Below are positions 54,475 through 64,000 of a stretch of 64,000 bases of DNA, piece by piece. Source of the DNA: Proteles cristata cristata. Its lineage: Eukaryota; Chordata; Mammalia; Carnivora; Hyaenidae. Made by a program: the position numbers and the translations under genes. Each line of letters begins with the position of its first letter. Position 1 is the first letter of the stretch. The DNA is taken from NCBI GenBank assembly GCA_017311185.1, contig JAESUZ010003526.1:558001-622000 (forward strand), read 5' to 3'. The notes beneath the pieces were generated by a model. The model saw only the letters and a list, made by a program, of their open reading frames with translations, had not been told where the DNA came from and searched no databases.

Positions 54475-54945
54475 TGCAGGAGTCCTAATCGGTCTCCCTG
54501 AATCCCTTCCTACCCCGTCTTATCCATCCTCGACACCGCAGTCATTTCTCGACTTGCAAACATCTTGTCACCGGCCTGCTTAAAGCCCCTTTATGGTTTC
54601 CCCCTGCTGTTAGGGTACAGTTTACATTCTGTCACCAAGCCCTGCTGACTCTTGTCCTGCCTCCCTTTCTAAAGTCCAATCTCACTGCACCCTCCGTGTC
54701 CTCTGGCCTCAGCATCTCTAGGCCTGTGCTCATTAGCAGCTCTGGGGCATTTGCACATTCTGTTCCCTCTGTCTGGATTTCTAGGACAGTCCCTCCACAT
54801 GACCTCCATGCGCCTTCACCTTAGTGTTCAACACCTTGAGAACATGGCCTCAAAACCCACCTTCCAGGAAGCCGTCCCCAGCCCCATTCCACATATTGTC
54901 CTTCCGTCCCCAACCCAGACCATGTTAGGTTGGGTCCCCATAAAG
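54475..54945 (+). repeat. L2 element
   Basis: In order: aagcccctttatggtttccc, ctgttagggtacagtttaca, ttctgttccctctgtctgga, ttccaggaagccgtccccag. A good L2 3' half, plus orientation. Confidence 0.85.
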
Positions 54946-54954
54946 GCTGAGCAA

Positions 54955-55620
54955 ATAAAAACCAGGACCAATTTTTTGCAGTAAGAATGCTAAAAATAGG
55001 CATCCCCTTTGACATGGTAATTCTATTTAAAGGAATTTATTATAAGTAAATAATCTAGGGGCGCCAGTTGGTTCAGTTGGTAGAGCATGCCAACTCTGGA
55101 TCTTGGGGCCCCATGCTGGGTATAGAGCTGACTTAAAAAAAAAAAATTAAAAATTTAAAAAAATTAATTAAAAACTCATCCATGAAATGATTTTAAAAAA
55201 TAAGTAAATAATCTAAAATGCAGGCAAAGATTTAAGCCTTACCCTGTTTATTGCTGAGTTAATTATAACCGCCAAGGACAGAAGAAACAGAAACAATTTC
55301 AATGTCCGATATTAAGGTGAGTCAATGACAATACATCCATATGAAGGAACATTATGTAGTCATTTTAAAATGATACTTATAAGCTGTGTTTTAATTAAAA
55401 CTGCTTATTATACATTAAGTGAAGGGAAAAACAGGGCGCAAAATTGTACTTACAGTATAATCTCTACAAAGAAAAACGCATGATCCATACAAGAAGGACA
55501 TATGCCAAATGCTTACAGTAGTGAGCTTTGGGTAGTAAGACAACAAATGTGTTTCTCTACTTCTCTACATTTCTTCATGCTTTCAGAGTCTCAGGGGAAA
55601 GAAACAAAGGCGCAGGAGCC
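54955..55620 (+). repeat. Old L1 3' end with a SINE inside
   Basis: The text tgacatggtaattctattta, aaggaatttattataagtaa, (SINE), gcaaagatttaagccttacc, gaaggaacattatgtagtca and ttaagtgaagggaaaaacag follows the L1ME order, plus strand. Confidence 0.75.
55058..55200 (+). mobile_element. Short carnivoran SINE with perfect 15-bp target duplication
   Basis: TAAGTAAATAATCTA at 55043-55057 and 55201-55215, no mismatch. Head ggggcgccagttggttcagt, gctgggtatagagctgactt, then a long A/T tail. The intact duplication suggests that the short type was also active fairly late. Confidence 0.93.
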
Positions 55621-55624
55621 TAAA

Positions 55625-57408
55625 TTCAACCTCTTCCCTCCTCCCACCTTGCTCACAGGGGCCCGACACCACGCAGGGCCAGCGGGAGTTGACACACTTC
55701 TTGTCCACTACAGTGCTGACCTCCTGGGACTCTTCCGCTCAGGGTCTCCTGAACCACGGCATGTTTTGACAAATGCCAGGGGAGCAGGAGGGCTGAGGCC
55801 ATCGGTCCCTGCACCCCATAGATAAAGGACAGCAATGCCTGGCAGACTATCCCAAGTTATCTAGTCCCGTCTAAACAGGCTGCTCAGTATGACCGCCTCC
55901 TCCCACAGAAACGTCTACTTTATTGTCCTGCTCTTAGAACAGGCATTCTACTTATAATCCCACTCAAGGAATACAAGAATTCTTATTTTTACCTTTGACA
56001 GGAGTCAGCCAACAAAGAAATGGCAGCCTGTATGTCAACATCCACCCCTGATGGATAGCCAGCCATTCAATGCAGGGCATCTGATTCCATCGGGTTTGAA
56101 ATTAGGGGAATTTCACAGGGGGGACGGTGAGGGCCAAAGACCTGTAGTGAGCGGGGGCTGGTGCACCACACCTGGTTGGAACAAAGATGCTTTCGTGCTT
56201 TTTTATGTCACCACCGTGGGAGGGCCTTTCCCGGTGATGGAGGACCCCACAGCATGCAGGCCCCACATCACTGGCTGGTGTCGTGGGCTCTCGGCTCACT
56301 AGCAGCTTTCCAAGGCTGACAAACTACCCAGGAATGACACGCAGCCCACATGCTGCAGTGTCTTTTCCTGCGGGCTGTAGGAACGGGAGAGCGCAAGGAT
56401 GAATGGCACTAAATAATGCAGGCGTGAGCACCACTCACGCGGGAGCATAACAAAGGACATCGGAGAGCCACAGGGTGAAGGGGGCATGTGAAAAGGTTAA
56501 CACTGCACACCAGCTCCAAATCACAGCCCTTAAGCTTAAAGCAGTTCCCACTCATGTCTCACCCACTCACCTGCATCGGACACTGTCTAACAGAATTCCA
56601 CCCCATTCCTGACACTCACAGGAAGGTTTCCACCCTTACCCACACAAAGGCGGTGCCACATGCTTGGCACATCTGCCTTGAGGGGGCTCTCTCAAGAACA
56701 CAGGGCCACTAAGAGCAGAGACCACTTAAGTATGACTCCATCACCCAAGTCATCCACCTTCCATAGCAGCGTGGAGCACTGGAGAGAACACCCAGGACTG
56801 GCAGGCAGAAATAAAAGGGAGGCCAATTTCAGATAAAATGAACACAGGCCTTGATGTTTAACTGGAGAAGAGCCCAACAGTGGTATGCACTGCCTATGAG
56901 ACTCAGCTTCCCATCACTGGAAGTCTGGGCTGGTTGCTACCTGGCAGAACTCTCCAAAAGGGATGACTGCTCTGTCAGAGATGTTGCCCTTAGTAACCCA
57001 CTGGGCTCCTTCCACCTTCGAGACCCTGGGTGCTTTTGATTTCACTGAAGGCCCTAAGCTGCCTTCTTCATTCACAACATAATGTTGACAAGAACCATGC
57101 ACCCGATTACGTGCTCCACACAATAAATGACTGCCAGGAGAGGCTCTGGGAAAGAGTAAGAGAGTCACTCACTCCTCCACTAGGGAACGGAGGGCGGACT
57201 GGCCTGGAGGAAGCCTGTGACACTCAAATCAACCAGGAGGCTGCAAATCTCTCCAGATTCCACTTTTACCCACATACACATGACTCATTACAAAAGACAG
57301 ATAATTGTAAAATACCACCAGCCAAGCTGACTGATTTCTTATAATATCCTAGGTGTCTGTCTTACCTCATTACTTTAGTTAATCCCTGCCATAACACTAA
57401 CTTGGAAA
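55625..57408. other. Unique intronic DNA
   Basis: No repeat or exon recognised. Small open frames only. Confidence 0.45.
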
Positions 57409-57410
57409 CC

Positions 57411-57602
57411 TTTTTAAAAAATGTCTACTTAGTTACTTTGGTGAGGGAGGGGCAGAGAGAGAAAGGAAGAGAGAGAATCCCAAGCAGGCCCCATGCTGCC
57501 GGCGCAGAGTCTGACACAAGGCTCGATCCCACGAACCGAGATCAGGACCCAAGTCAAAATCACGAGTCAGATGCCTAACCGACTGGGCCACCCAGGTACC
57601 CC
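57411..57602 (-). repeat. Felid SINE, antisense
   Basis: From ttttaaaaaatgtctactta through aatcccaagcaggccccatg to gactgggccacccaggtacc. Older copy without an intact duplication. Confidence 0.92.
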
Positions 57603-57604
57603 TC

Positions 57605-57745
57605 ATATGTAAACTTTTTATTCTCATCTGGGAGGTGAGGCTCAGAGAAGCTCAATGACTTGCTCAGACACACACACAGCAAGCAGAAGGACGTGGCCCA
57701 GAATCCAGTTCTGTCCAATTTCAAAACCCAAGTGCTTTACTAGTA
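57605..57745 (-). repeat. MIR fragment
   Basis: Antisense MIR: ttctcatctgggaggtgagg, ctcagagaagctcaatgact, tgctcagacacacacacagc, ccagaatccagttctgtcc. Confidence 0.75.
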
Positions 57746-57851
57746 AGTTATAATGTAGCTACTCAGAAAATTATAAAATTACAAGCCCTGATATGCAGAC
57801 GATCTCTAAATACTTTCTTTTCACCCAATACACCGAAGTATCTTCCATTTG

Positions 57852-57965
57852 GGAGTGCCTGGCTGGCTCAGTCAGAAGAGCACGAGACTTAAACTTGTGG
57901 CCCTGAGTCTGAGCCCCACGGTGGGTGTAGAGATTATGTAAATAAACTTAAAAAAAAAAGAAGAA
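57852..57965 (+). mobile_element. Short carnivoran SINE with perfect 14-bp target duplication
   Basis: GAAGTATCTTCCAT at 57835-57848 and 57966-57979. Reads gtgcctggctggctcagtca, gagccccacggtgggtgtag, agattatgtaaataaac, then an A10 tail with GAA repeats. Confidence 0.94.
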
Positions 57966-57979
57966 GAAGTATCTTCCAT

Positions 57980-58338
57980 CTAAATTAAACCTTGCAAAGT
58001 GAGGCCAGCCTTCTTTGGTGTGACTCTTCCATCTTTAATACTGCCTTCCTTTTGGTGCTATCACTGATCCCAGGCAAAAAGTTGGCGGCTGGCTTTTACA
58101 GTGAGAAGGAACCTTAACTCTCACCTCAGTGGAGGCCTCCGAGAAGGGCTGTAACCGCTCACTGCCTGCAGTCACGACACTGCACTTCAGGCAGACCTCG
58201 GGTGAGTGCCTGGGCTGCGGCTGCCCAACACGCCCACATACCAAGCTTCCGCTGAATGAAGGTGGGGCCTCCGAGGCAATGGGAGAATTTAACGCCTTTC
58301 ACATGGAGGGCCCTTCCTCCCTCCCTTCTTTTCTTTCT
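57980..58338. other. Unique intronic DNA
   Basis: Nothing recognised. Confidence 0.45.
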
Positions 58339-58339
58339 C

Positions 58340-58461
58340 TTTTTTAGGTTTATTTATTTATTTATTTATTTAAGTGATCTCTACACCCAATGTGGGGCTC
58401 ACACTCATGACCCCGAGATCGAGAATCACACGTGCTTCCACCTGAGCCAGCCAGACACTCC
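58340..58461 (-). repeat. Short carnivoran SINE, antisense
   Basis: The text tttatttatttatttattta, gtgatctctacacccaatgt, ggggctcacactcatgaccc, gagccagccagacactcc. Confidence 0.9.
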
Positions 58462-58679
58462 AGGGAGGGCTTTTTCTTAATGACTGGCCAGTAAGCCAGA
58501 ATGTTGAAGAGGGGCAAGAATTCATTAATTAGCACTAATTCTTCCTGAAGTCTTTTTTATGCCCAGCCCTGGGACAGGCATCATGAAGAACAGGCCCTCC
58601 AGGTAATTAAAATCCAGTTTGGAAACCATTCTCTAATCCCTGAAGAATTCACGGATCTAGGCACTGATCAACACTGGCT

Positions 58680-59500
58680 GCAAACATCACAAAGAAAAAG
58701 ACAACCAGACTTCATGAGCCTCCCAAGAAAGAAATACAGCACCTCTGAAGCAGTCTCGTCAAAAAAATTTAACCCGAATTTGATCAGACTGCAGATCCAA
58801 TGTCTGGTTTACGTGAAATACAGAAACCAGAGGAACATGTGAATCTACTCAACGATACAATGGAGACACAATCAGCAAACTCTATAGTGGGAAACTCTAT
58901 AGGATAAATTCCCTGGTTTCTTCGGCAAATAAATTGCAATGAAATAAATATGGAGGAGGAGCAGATTAGATTAAAAGAGACATAAGAGACGTCCCAACTA
59001 ATTGTAATGTGGGACCTTCTCAGATCCTATTCAAACAAACAAATGTAAAAGACATCATGAGACAACTAGAAATCAGAATACTAACTGAACATGCAATACT
59101 CAGGAATAATTGGTGATTTTTGAAGTAAAATATGGTATTGTGGTTGTTTTTAAAAAGAGTTCATTTCCTTTTAGAGATACACACTGAAATATACGGCTGA
59201 ACTAATATGATTTGAGGGATTTACTTCAAAATAATATGGATCAGGGGTGCCTGGCTGGCTCAGTCTCGGGGTCATGAATTCAAGCCACATGTGGGGTATA
59301 AAGATGACCTAAATAGATAAAACTTTAAAAATAATAATAACAACAGGGGCCAGGAGAGGAAGCAGAGAGGCACACTGACAAAATACAATAGGCTGTGAGT
59401 TGAAAACTGTTGAAGTTGTATCAAGGGTAAGTAGAGGTTCATTAGACTATTCTATTTTTGTATGTGTTTGAAATGTTCTGTAACACAAAGCTTAAAAAGT
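58680..59500 (+). repeat. Ancient retroposon (L1-like 3' region) with short SINE
   Basis: Text such as gaaatacagaaaccagagga, aaaaagagttcatttccttt, tagagatacacactgaaata, gggatttacttcaaaataat, gaaaactgttgaagttgtat and tgtatgtgtttgaaatgttc is the same series as at 46605 but longer. A short SINE interrupts it at 59244. Confidence 0.65.
59244..59345 (+). repeat. Short carnivoran SINE
   Basis: The text ggggtgcctggctggctcag, tctcggggtcatgaattcaa, gccacatgtggggtataaag, with an internal deletion and an ATA/AAC-rich tail. Confidence 0.85.
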
Positions 59501-59659
59501 AAACCCAGAGCTGAAGGTAAGATTGATATACTCAGGATTCTCAGAGAAAAGTTAAAGCAAAAATTGCAGGGCAGAGATGACAAATTGGGTGGACATTTAG
59601 GTGAGGGAGACATTTAGACTCAACAGGTGTTTATGCGGTGCCCATCACATAGCAGGCTC

Positions 59660-59842
59660 GGCATCAGGCAGTTTCTGCCAGCTGTGTGATCTCTGCACCT
59701 CAACTCCTTCATCTATAAAATGGGGACATTCAGAATTCTGCTTCATCTGGTTACTACGGAGATGAAATGAGCTTAAACAGATCAAGCACTTAGAACAGTA
59801 CCTGGCCCACAGCAAAGGTACTCGGTAAATGGTAGCTTCATA
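59660..59842 (+). repeat. MIR element
   Basis: Plus MIR: tgtgtgatctctgcacctca, actccttcatctataaaatg, agcacttagaacagtacctg, gcccacagcaaaggtactcg. Confidence 0.85.
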
Positions 59843-59849
59843 GAACGCT

Positions 59850-59990
59850 ATACAATAAATACTATTAGACCCACTTTATGGCTGAGGAAATGGAGGCTCA
59901 GAAAAGTAAGGTAACTTGTCCAGAAGGTCATGCTGCCAATAAGAGGTAAGAGCTTGGGCTTCAGAAGCAGGGCATCTAGGCTGGGCTCCC
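59850..59990 (-). repeat. MIR element, inverted relative to its neighbour
   Basis: Antisense MIR: tactattagacccactttat, ggctgaggaaatggaggctc, agaaaagtaaggtaacttgt, ccagaaggtcatgctgccaa. With the preceding plus copy it makes a MIR tail-to-tail pair. Confidence 0.85.
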
Positions 59991-59999
59991 GTGGGCACG

Positions 60000-61635
60000 C
60001 CATGGGCAGGAAAGAGCCCCGTGACTGCTGCAGAACACGGGGAATGAAAATGTCAAGGGAAAAAACGAGCTCTTTGAACAAAGAGTAGGAATAAGGTTAA
60101 GGCTGAAAGAAGTAAGGAAGAAAAACACTCAAGACCCTCAGAAATGCCATTCTGATGAAGTTCAGGGCAAATTCGTCTTCTAATTAAAGACTGGTCTCCA
60201 CAGCTGTCATTGGGGTGACCTCACTAATTCAAATAAATAGCCACGGGGTTTCAGAGGGAACAATTTTAACTCTGCTTTCCATAATAAGGATTCTGGATTA
60301 CAGCCCAAAGCTTTAGCTAGTTAAGTGTGTGGGTCAGTCTCATAAATTGTTTTCTTGGCTGAATCCCAAGAAAGCCAGGCTGTCATTCCAGCAATGAGGT
60401 GATCGGTTCTGCATTCCTACCCAAAAGGAGGGAGGCTTCTCCCCTCCTTACACCACTGGGATTCTAAACCTGCCCTAAAATCTGGTCTAGTGCTGGGAAA
60501 ACACACCATGGAGGATGTCTGGACAGCCCCGAACTCACCCCCAACCCCAGGAGAAGGCTGTCTCTCTAGTAAACAGGGGGACAAAGGTCATCTCAGCGGC
60601 CAAGCCTTCCCTACTCGCTAACTGCATCTGCCACCTCATCTCCCACCACGGCAGGCCGAGCACCCTGGGTAGGAGCTCCAGGGCCCTGGAGTTTCTGCTC
60701 TGGCCGGGCAGCTCTGCTGTTCACACGCTCGAGGGGGCACCACTGACAAGCACGTTCCAGAGGCCTCTGTGCTGGCGCGGGAGGAGGACTGGGGGGGGTC
60801 TGAACATGCCACTCAAGTCCTCACTCTGCCCCGATGGCCACGGACAACTCACTCATCTGCTCGGCGTCCCGGTTTATGAGGCTGGGTAACAGAGCGCCTC
60901 ACCGCCACGGAAGAGAAACACGGGTGGAACGCCAGACAAAATGCAGACTAGCGGCGTGACTGCGCGGCCTCCCACCGGGCCAGAGCCGGACCAGATCTCT
61001 CAGGATGGGGACTGTGAGCCAGTGCTTCGTCTGAGAGAGCCTCTCTCCACTCCCTCCCTGTGGGTCTCCAGCCTGTCTGCCCCAGGGGCAGTATGGAACA
61101 ATGGGCCCAGCCAGGCAGGGAGTGGGTCAGGTCTGGGTTTGATTTCCGGCTCTACCACATTATCTTCATTTTCCATTCCTAGCAATGTGACAGCTGAAAT
61201 GGGTAAATAAGCCCTGTCCACTCCTATCTTGGCTGATGGGAAAACAAAAATCCACAGATAACCTATGAACCTCATTTTGCCGTAGAGTTTCAGCCTCTTT
61301 TCACTAAAACTTAGCACAAAAGGGCTGGCATGGCCATTTTTATTTGAGTTGTCTTCCCCATCCTGCTCTTGTTATTTCTCCCCAGCACAGGTGCTGATGA
61401 ACACTAACAGACTTCTAAAACGAGAAGCAGGAAGAAGGCAGGAGACAGGGACAAAGGAGCGCAGGGCAAGTCTGCGACGCAGATCTTCAGCTTCCACAGA
61501 ACCAGGGATGGCCAAGGTGAGGGCCACACGACCTTGGTCTGCCTGACCCAAGCTCATCATGATCTTTTTCTCAAGGCCACACAGCAGGTTTCAATAAAGA
61601 GGCACAGTGAAAGTGGGGGTCTCGGGGGCAGCCAG
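60000..61635. other. Unique intronic DNA
   Basis: AT-leaning at 60170-60340 with aattcaaataaatagccacg and gttttcttggctgaatccc. GC-rich with CpGs at 60640-60990. No exon recognised. The 124-codon frame at 60515-60889 has no known content. Confidence 0.45.
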
Positions 61636-61639
61636 ACCT

Positions 61640-61800
61640 CGGCGCAGACTCCTGGCTCTGCAGTTTACGTGCCCAAGACCTCAGGCCAGTTACTTCGTCT
61701 CGTTTTCAAGCCTCCGTCATTGCATCTGTAAAATGGGGCACAGTAACTAAAACTTTGCAGGACTGCTAAGAGAATCAGAAATAATATCTATGTAAAGGAG
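61640..61800 (+). repeat. MIR element
   Basis: Plus MIR: ctggctctgcagtttacgtg, caggccagttacttcgtctc, gtcattgcatctgtaaaatg, gcaggactgctaagagaatc. Confidence 0.85.
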
Positions 61801-61807
61801 GTTTAAG

Positions 61808-62024
61808 GGGCGCCTGGGTGGCTTAGTTAAGCGTCCAACTTTCGCTTAGGTCATGATCTCGTGGTTTGCGGGTTCGGGCCCCGCGTCGGGCTCTGTGCTG
61901 ACTGCCAGCTCAGAGCCTGGAGCCTGTTTCAGTCTGTGACTCCCTCACTCTCTGACCCTCTCCTGCTCACTCTGTCTCTCTCTCTCTCCTAGAAATAAAT
62001 AAAACATTAAAAAAAAAAAATTTA
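61808..62024 (+). mobile_element. Young-subfamily felid SINE with perfect 14-bp target duplication
   Basis: AAAGGAGGTTTAAG at 61794-61807 and 62025-62038, no mismatch. A four-base loss breaks the A box (ggcttagttaagcg) and the B box is changed (gttcgggcc). It retains ctgactgccagctcagagcc and ctcctagaaat. Probably transcriptionally dead despite its youth. Confidence 0.96.
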
Positions 62025-62109
62025 AAAGGAGGTTTAAGATAACAACTAAAAAAATAAATTAAAAAAATAACAACTACTGTGTGTCAAAGCTTATCACATG
62101 CTGATACAC

Positions 62110-62300
62110 AGTCTCGTATAAACCTTAGAACTACCCTAGGAGGTAGTGATCACTACCTCCATGTTTAAGGATGAAGACATGGTAGGTCAGGCTAAGTAAT
62201 GTGCCCCAAAGACACAGGAGGTGAATGTTGGGGCTGAAAAAGGGCCCTGGGATTGTCTGCTTCCATGGCTGTGCTCTTAGTGCCATGACAGTGCCTGGTG
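62110..62300 (-). repeat. MIR fragment
   Basis: Antisense MIR: gaactaccctaggaggtagt, ggatgaagacatggtaggtc, aggctaagtaatgtgcccca, aagacacaggaggtgaatg. Confidence 0.75.
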
Positions 62301-62344
62301 CTCAGGAGGTTGTAAACAAAAGATGGTTATCAAGGTCCTGATGA

Positions 62345-62460
62345 AAGTCTTCACACGCCTTCCTTACACCAGCCCCGGAGGAGGAAATACTATTCACTCC
62401 CATTGTACAGGCGAGAAGGGTAGCCAGGGCTCAGACAGCTCAGACCACCCCCCAAGTGCA
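62345..62460 (-). repeat. MIR fragment
   Basis: Antisense MIR: gaggaaatactattcactcc, cattgtacaggcgagaaggg, tagccagggctcagac. It is the second in a row. Confidence 0.55.
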
Positions 62461-62524
62461 ATAACAGCCCTTACCTTTAGAGACACATACTTCAGTGTTT
62501 ACGGAGAAAGTTCTATGAGGTCTG

Positions 62525-62700
62525 GAATCTCAAAATAGCGGGGTGGGTGAGGCAGTGAGATTAATTAAGATCAGATGGGCCAGGTATTGAGAACCGCTGA
62601 AGCTGAGTCATGCGTACACATATAGGAATTCATTATACTGGTAACCTTGATCTCGCTTATGTTTGAAATTATCCACAACAAAAAGTACAAACAAAAACAA
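62525..62700 (+). repeat. Ancient retroposon 3' end (L1-like)
   Basis: The text tattgagaaccgctgaagct, gagtcatgcgtacacatata, ggaattcattatactggtaa and cttatgtttgaaattatcca is the third copy of the series at 46605 and 58680. Confidence 0.6.
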
Positions 62701-62704
62701 TCAC

Positions 62705-63075
62705 TTCCGAAAGAATGTGTAAGGCAGAGGTGGGTCTCAAACTGAGTGAGGTGTTTTCTGTCCCCAAATCCTGAGTCCCCTCCAATCCACTGTAATAATC
62801 AGTTTAAAGTAGTCCTCCTGTCCCATAGAGTCCAGCCCCGCGAGGGGACAGGTATCACTCGAGAGCCCAAGTGCTGCTATTCTGAATCAAGGAGCTCTGA
62901 GAGGCACGTAGCCTCCACTGAGTGTCCAGTGGCGCCAGCCCACGCTGCTGTGGGGGTGCAGAGGAAGCGGAGACTGCCTTCCTGGTGAGTCCAGAAAAGG
63001 CCTCAGAAAGGAAGCAGGACCAGGGTGTGGAGAGGATCCGGATTATCTGAAGGGGAACACAGTAATAAAAAGGGG
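62705..63075. other. Unique intronic DNA
   Basis: Nothing recognised. It ends in a G-run (63072-63082) that merges with the next SINE head. Confidence 0.45.
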
Positions 63076-63078
63076 GGG

Positions 63079-63255
63079 GGGGCACCTGGGTGGTTCACTC
63101 AGTTAAGCGTCCGACTTTGGCTCAGGTCATGATCTCATGGTTCGTGATACCAAGCCCCGCATTGGGCTCTCTGCTGTCAGCACAAAGCCCGCTTCAGATC
63201 CTCTGTCCACACCCACTTCTCTCAAAATAAGCATTGAAAAAAGAAAGAAAAAAGA
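63079..63255 (+). repeat. Felid SINE, shortened
   Basis: Head ggggcacctgggtggttcac. The body is altered (gctgtcagcacaaagcccg) and the pyrimidine tract is lost. The tail has GAAA repeats. Confidence 0.92.
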
Positions 63256-63284
63256 GGGGAAGGCACAATGAGTGCAAAGACAAG

Positions 63285-63835
63285 GCTCAGATGGCCTCCT
63301 TGGCTCTCTTCGGGATTCTCTTGTGAGCCCCTCGCTGGCCTCGCTTCCAGGCTCCCCGCCTACAGCCCGCCCTCCACACTCCCCCGGGGCGATCTCCCCC
63401 AGCAAAAATCTGATCACACGCTCAACCTGCACATTAAAAACCTCCCTGAGCTCCCCCAGTAACTGCAGATAATGTCTGCCCTCTTCAACCTGACTCTCAG
63501 GGTGAGTGTCCCTCATCAGCCCTCAGTGCCGCCTCACCCCTCACCAGGTCACCAGGTAGGCACCAGAGCCTGTGGTCTAGCTGCACCCCCCAGCAGTGCC
63601 TTTCCTCTAACATCCTCTCTTTCTAGCGTGCCCCACCCCCTCCTTCAAAGCTCCCACAGGGGACGAGCTCAGATGTCACCTCTTCACCCTGCTCCCGCTC
63701 AGCCCTGCTATCAGGACACCCCCACGCTGCAGCAGTTGCGGGACTGCCTCTTGATGAGGACGTGGGCTCCAGCTCAGGAAGGGGACATTCCTCTCATCGC
63801 TCCCCATCAATACGCAGGTGACTGATACACGATGA
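63285..63835 (+). repeat. L2 element
   Basis: In order: ctgatcacacgctcaacctg, cacattaaaaacctccctga, tgtctgccctcttcaacctg, gtgccccaccccctccttca, gctcagatgtcacctcttca. A long L2 3' half, GC-rich. Confidence 0.8.
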
Positions 63836-64000
63836 CGATTATCACTATTAGCGTCTTCAACGCTGGCTCCTGGGCAGACTGGCAGAGGCTGTGCCGGCCA
63901 TCACAGCGCCTGGCGCGGGGCGGCTTCCAGAACAGGCGGCTTCCTGTCCTGGTGACTGGGCAGGGGAGATGGCAGGACGCTGAGCAGAGGCCCCTCCTGA
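63836..64000. other. Unique DNA at window end
   Basis: GC-rich with a few CpGs (cctggcgcggggcggc). No exon or promoter signal recognised in this short stretch. Confidence 0.4.

Larger units (their letters stand above)
1..64000 (-). other. TOM1L2: TOM1L2 gene, internal part (introns 1 to 7)
   Basis: Six exons in order on the minus strand join into one open frame that I recognise as TOM1-like protein 2. The family consists of cytosolic adaptors on endosomes. The N-terminal VHS domain and central GAT domain bind ubiquitin and Tollip, and the C-terminal tail recruits clathrin and myosin VI. Intron phases, read 5' to 3', are 1 (intron 1), 2 (intron 2), then 0 for the next four. All six exons keep canonical AG and GT. 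No frameshift or stop was found in any exon, so the gene looks intact here. Neither the first exon nor exon 8 onward was found, so the gene runs out of both ends. The paralogue TOM1 is less likely, because the exon 6 linker (start SVPEVDPAATMP) and exon 7 ([14 protein letters not shown]) read as TOM1L2. Confidence 0.95.
30278..64000 (-). other. TOM1L2: Intron 1 of TOM1L2 (at least 33.7 kb, 5' end not reached)
   Basis: The acceptor before exon 2 is at 30278-30283. Nothing resembling exon 1 (MEFLLGNPFSTP in the known protein) or a strong CpG island was seen to the right end. A long first intron is expected for this gene. It contains the minisatellite, a minus-strand L1, the SINE pile-up at 42.8-45.2 kb and many ancient fragments. 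Confidence 0.85.

Noticed and set aside
60218..60260. ggggtgacctcact as a nuclear-receptor element
   Set aside because: A single half-site-like word is expected by chance; nothing else nearby supports it.
60640..60990. CpG-containing GC-rich stretch as a candidate promoter or exon 1
   Set aside because: CpG density is modest, there is no reading frame matching the TOM1L2 N-terminus on the minus strand, and no donor site follows a start.

Overview
The window is ordinary vertebrate nuclear DNA from a carnivoran, almost certainly a felid. The evidence is 37 copies (my count) of a tRNA-Lys-derived SINE. Its head reads like CCTGGGTGGCTCAGTCGG, its middle like CGTCGGGCTCTGTGCTGAC, and it ends in a (TC)n tract and an A-rich tail. 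This is the cat type, not the dog type. There are no bacterial, phage or CRISPR features. The longest open frames are accidents of repeats or GC-rich DNA.

One gene is present and it occupies the whole window: TOM1L2 (target of Myb1-like 2), an endosomal VHS-GAT adaptor, transcribed right to left on the minus strand. Six coding exons were placed to the base, each with AG/GT splice sites and a continuous frame: 30193-30277, 22814-22892, 15789-15938, 6740-6874, 5149-5307 and 2359-2475. I infer these are exons 2-7, because together they encode about residue 19 to residue 259 of the known protein: all but the N-terminal tip of the VHS domain, the linker, and the first helices of the GAT domain. 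Exon 1 and the promoter must lie beyond base 64000. The rest of GAT and the clathrin-binding C-terminus lie before base 1.

Layout (left to right, 3' to 5' along the gene): partial intron 7 (1-2358); a compact exon 7-6-5 cluster (2359-6874); intron 4 (6875-15788) with a SINE cluster at 9.9-12.8 kb and a decayed L1; intron 3 (15939-22813) with a sense-plus L1 at 18.65-21.3 kb that has collected four SINEs; intron 2 (22893-30192); and at least 33.7 kb of intron 1 (30278-64000). Intron 1 holds a 0.92-kb G-rich minisatellite at 33.0-33.94 kb, a 5'-truncated minus-strand L1 at 35.77-38.1 kb, and a dense SINE-in-L1 pile-up at 42.5-45.2 kb. Scattered MIR, L2, old L1 tails and MER5/MER20-type fragments fill much of the remainder.

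I found no undescribed biological system. The points most worth checking are: the two-nucleotide-loop G-quadruplex minisatellite on the template strand of intron 1; a CAGCAG tandem splice acceptor at exon 7; a young SINE subfamily with intact pol III boxes, perfect target duplications and a built-in splice-acceptor-like end; and three places where two SINEs landed in succession at the same target, leaving three copies of the target.
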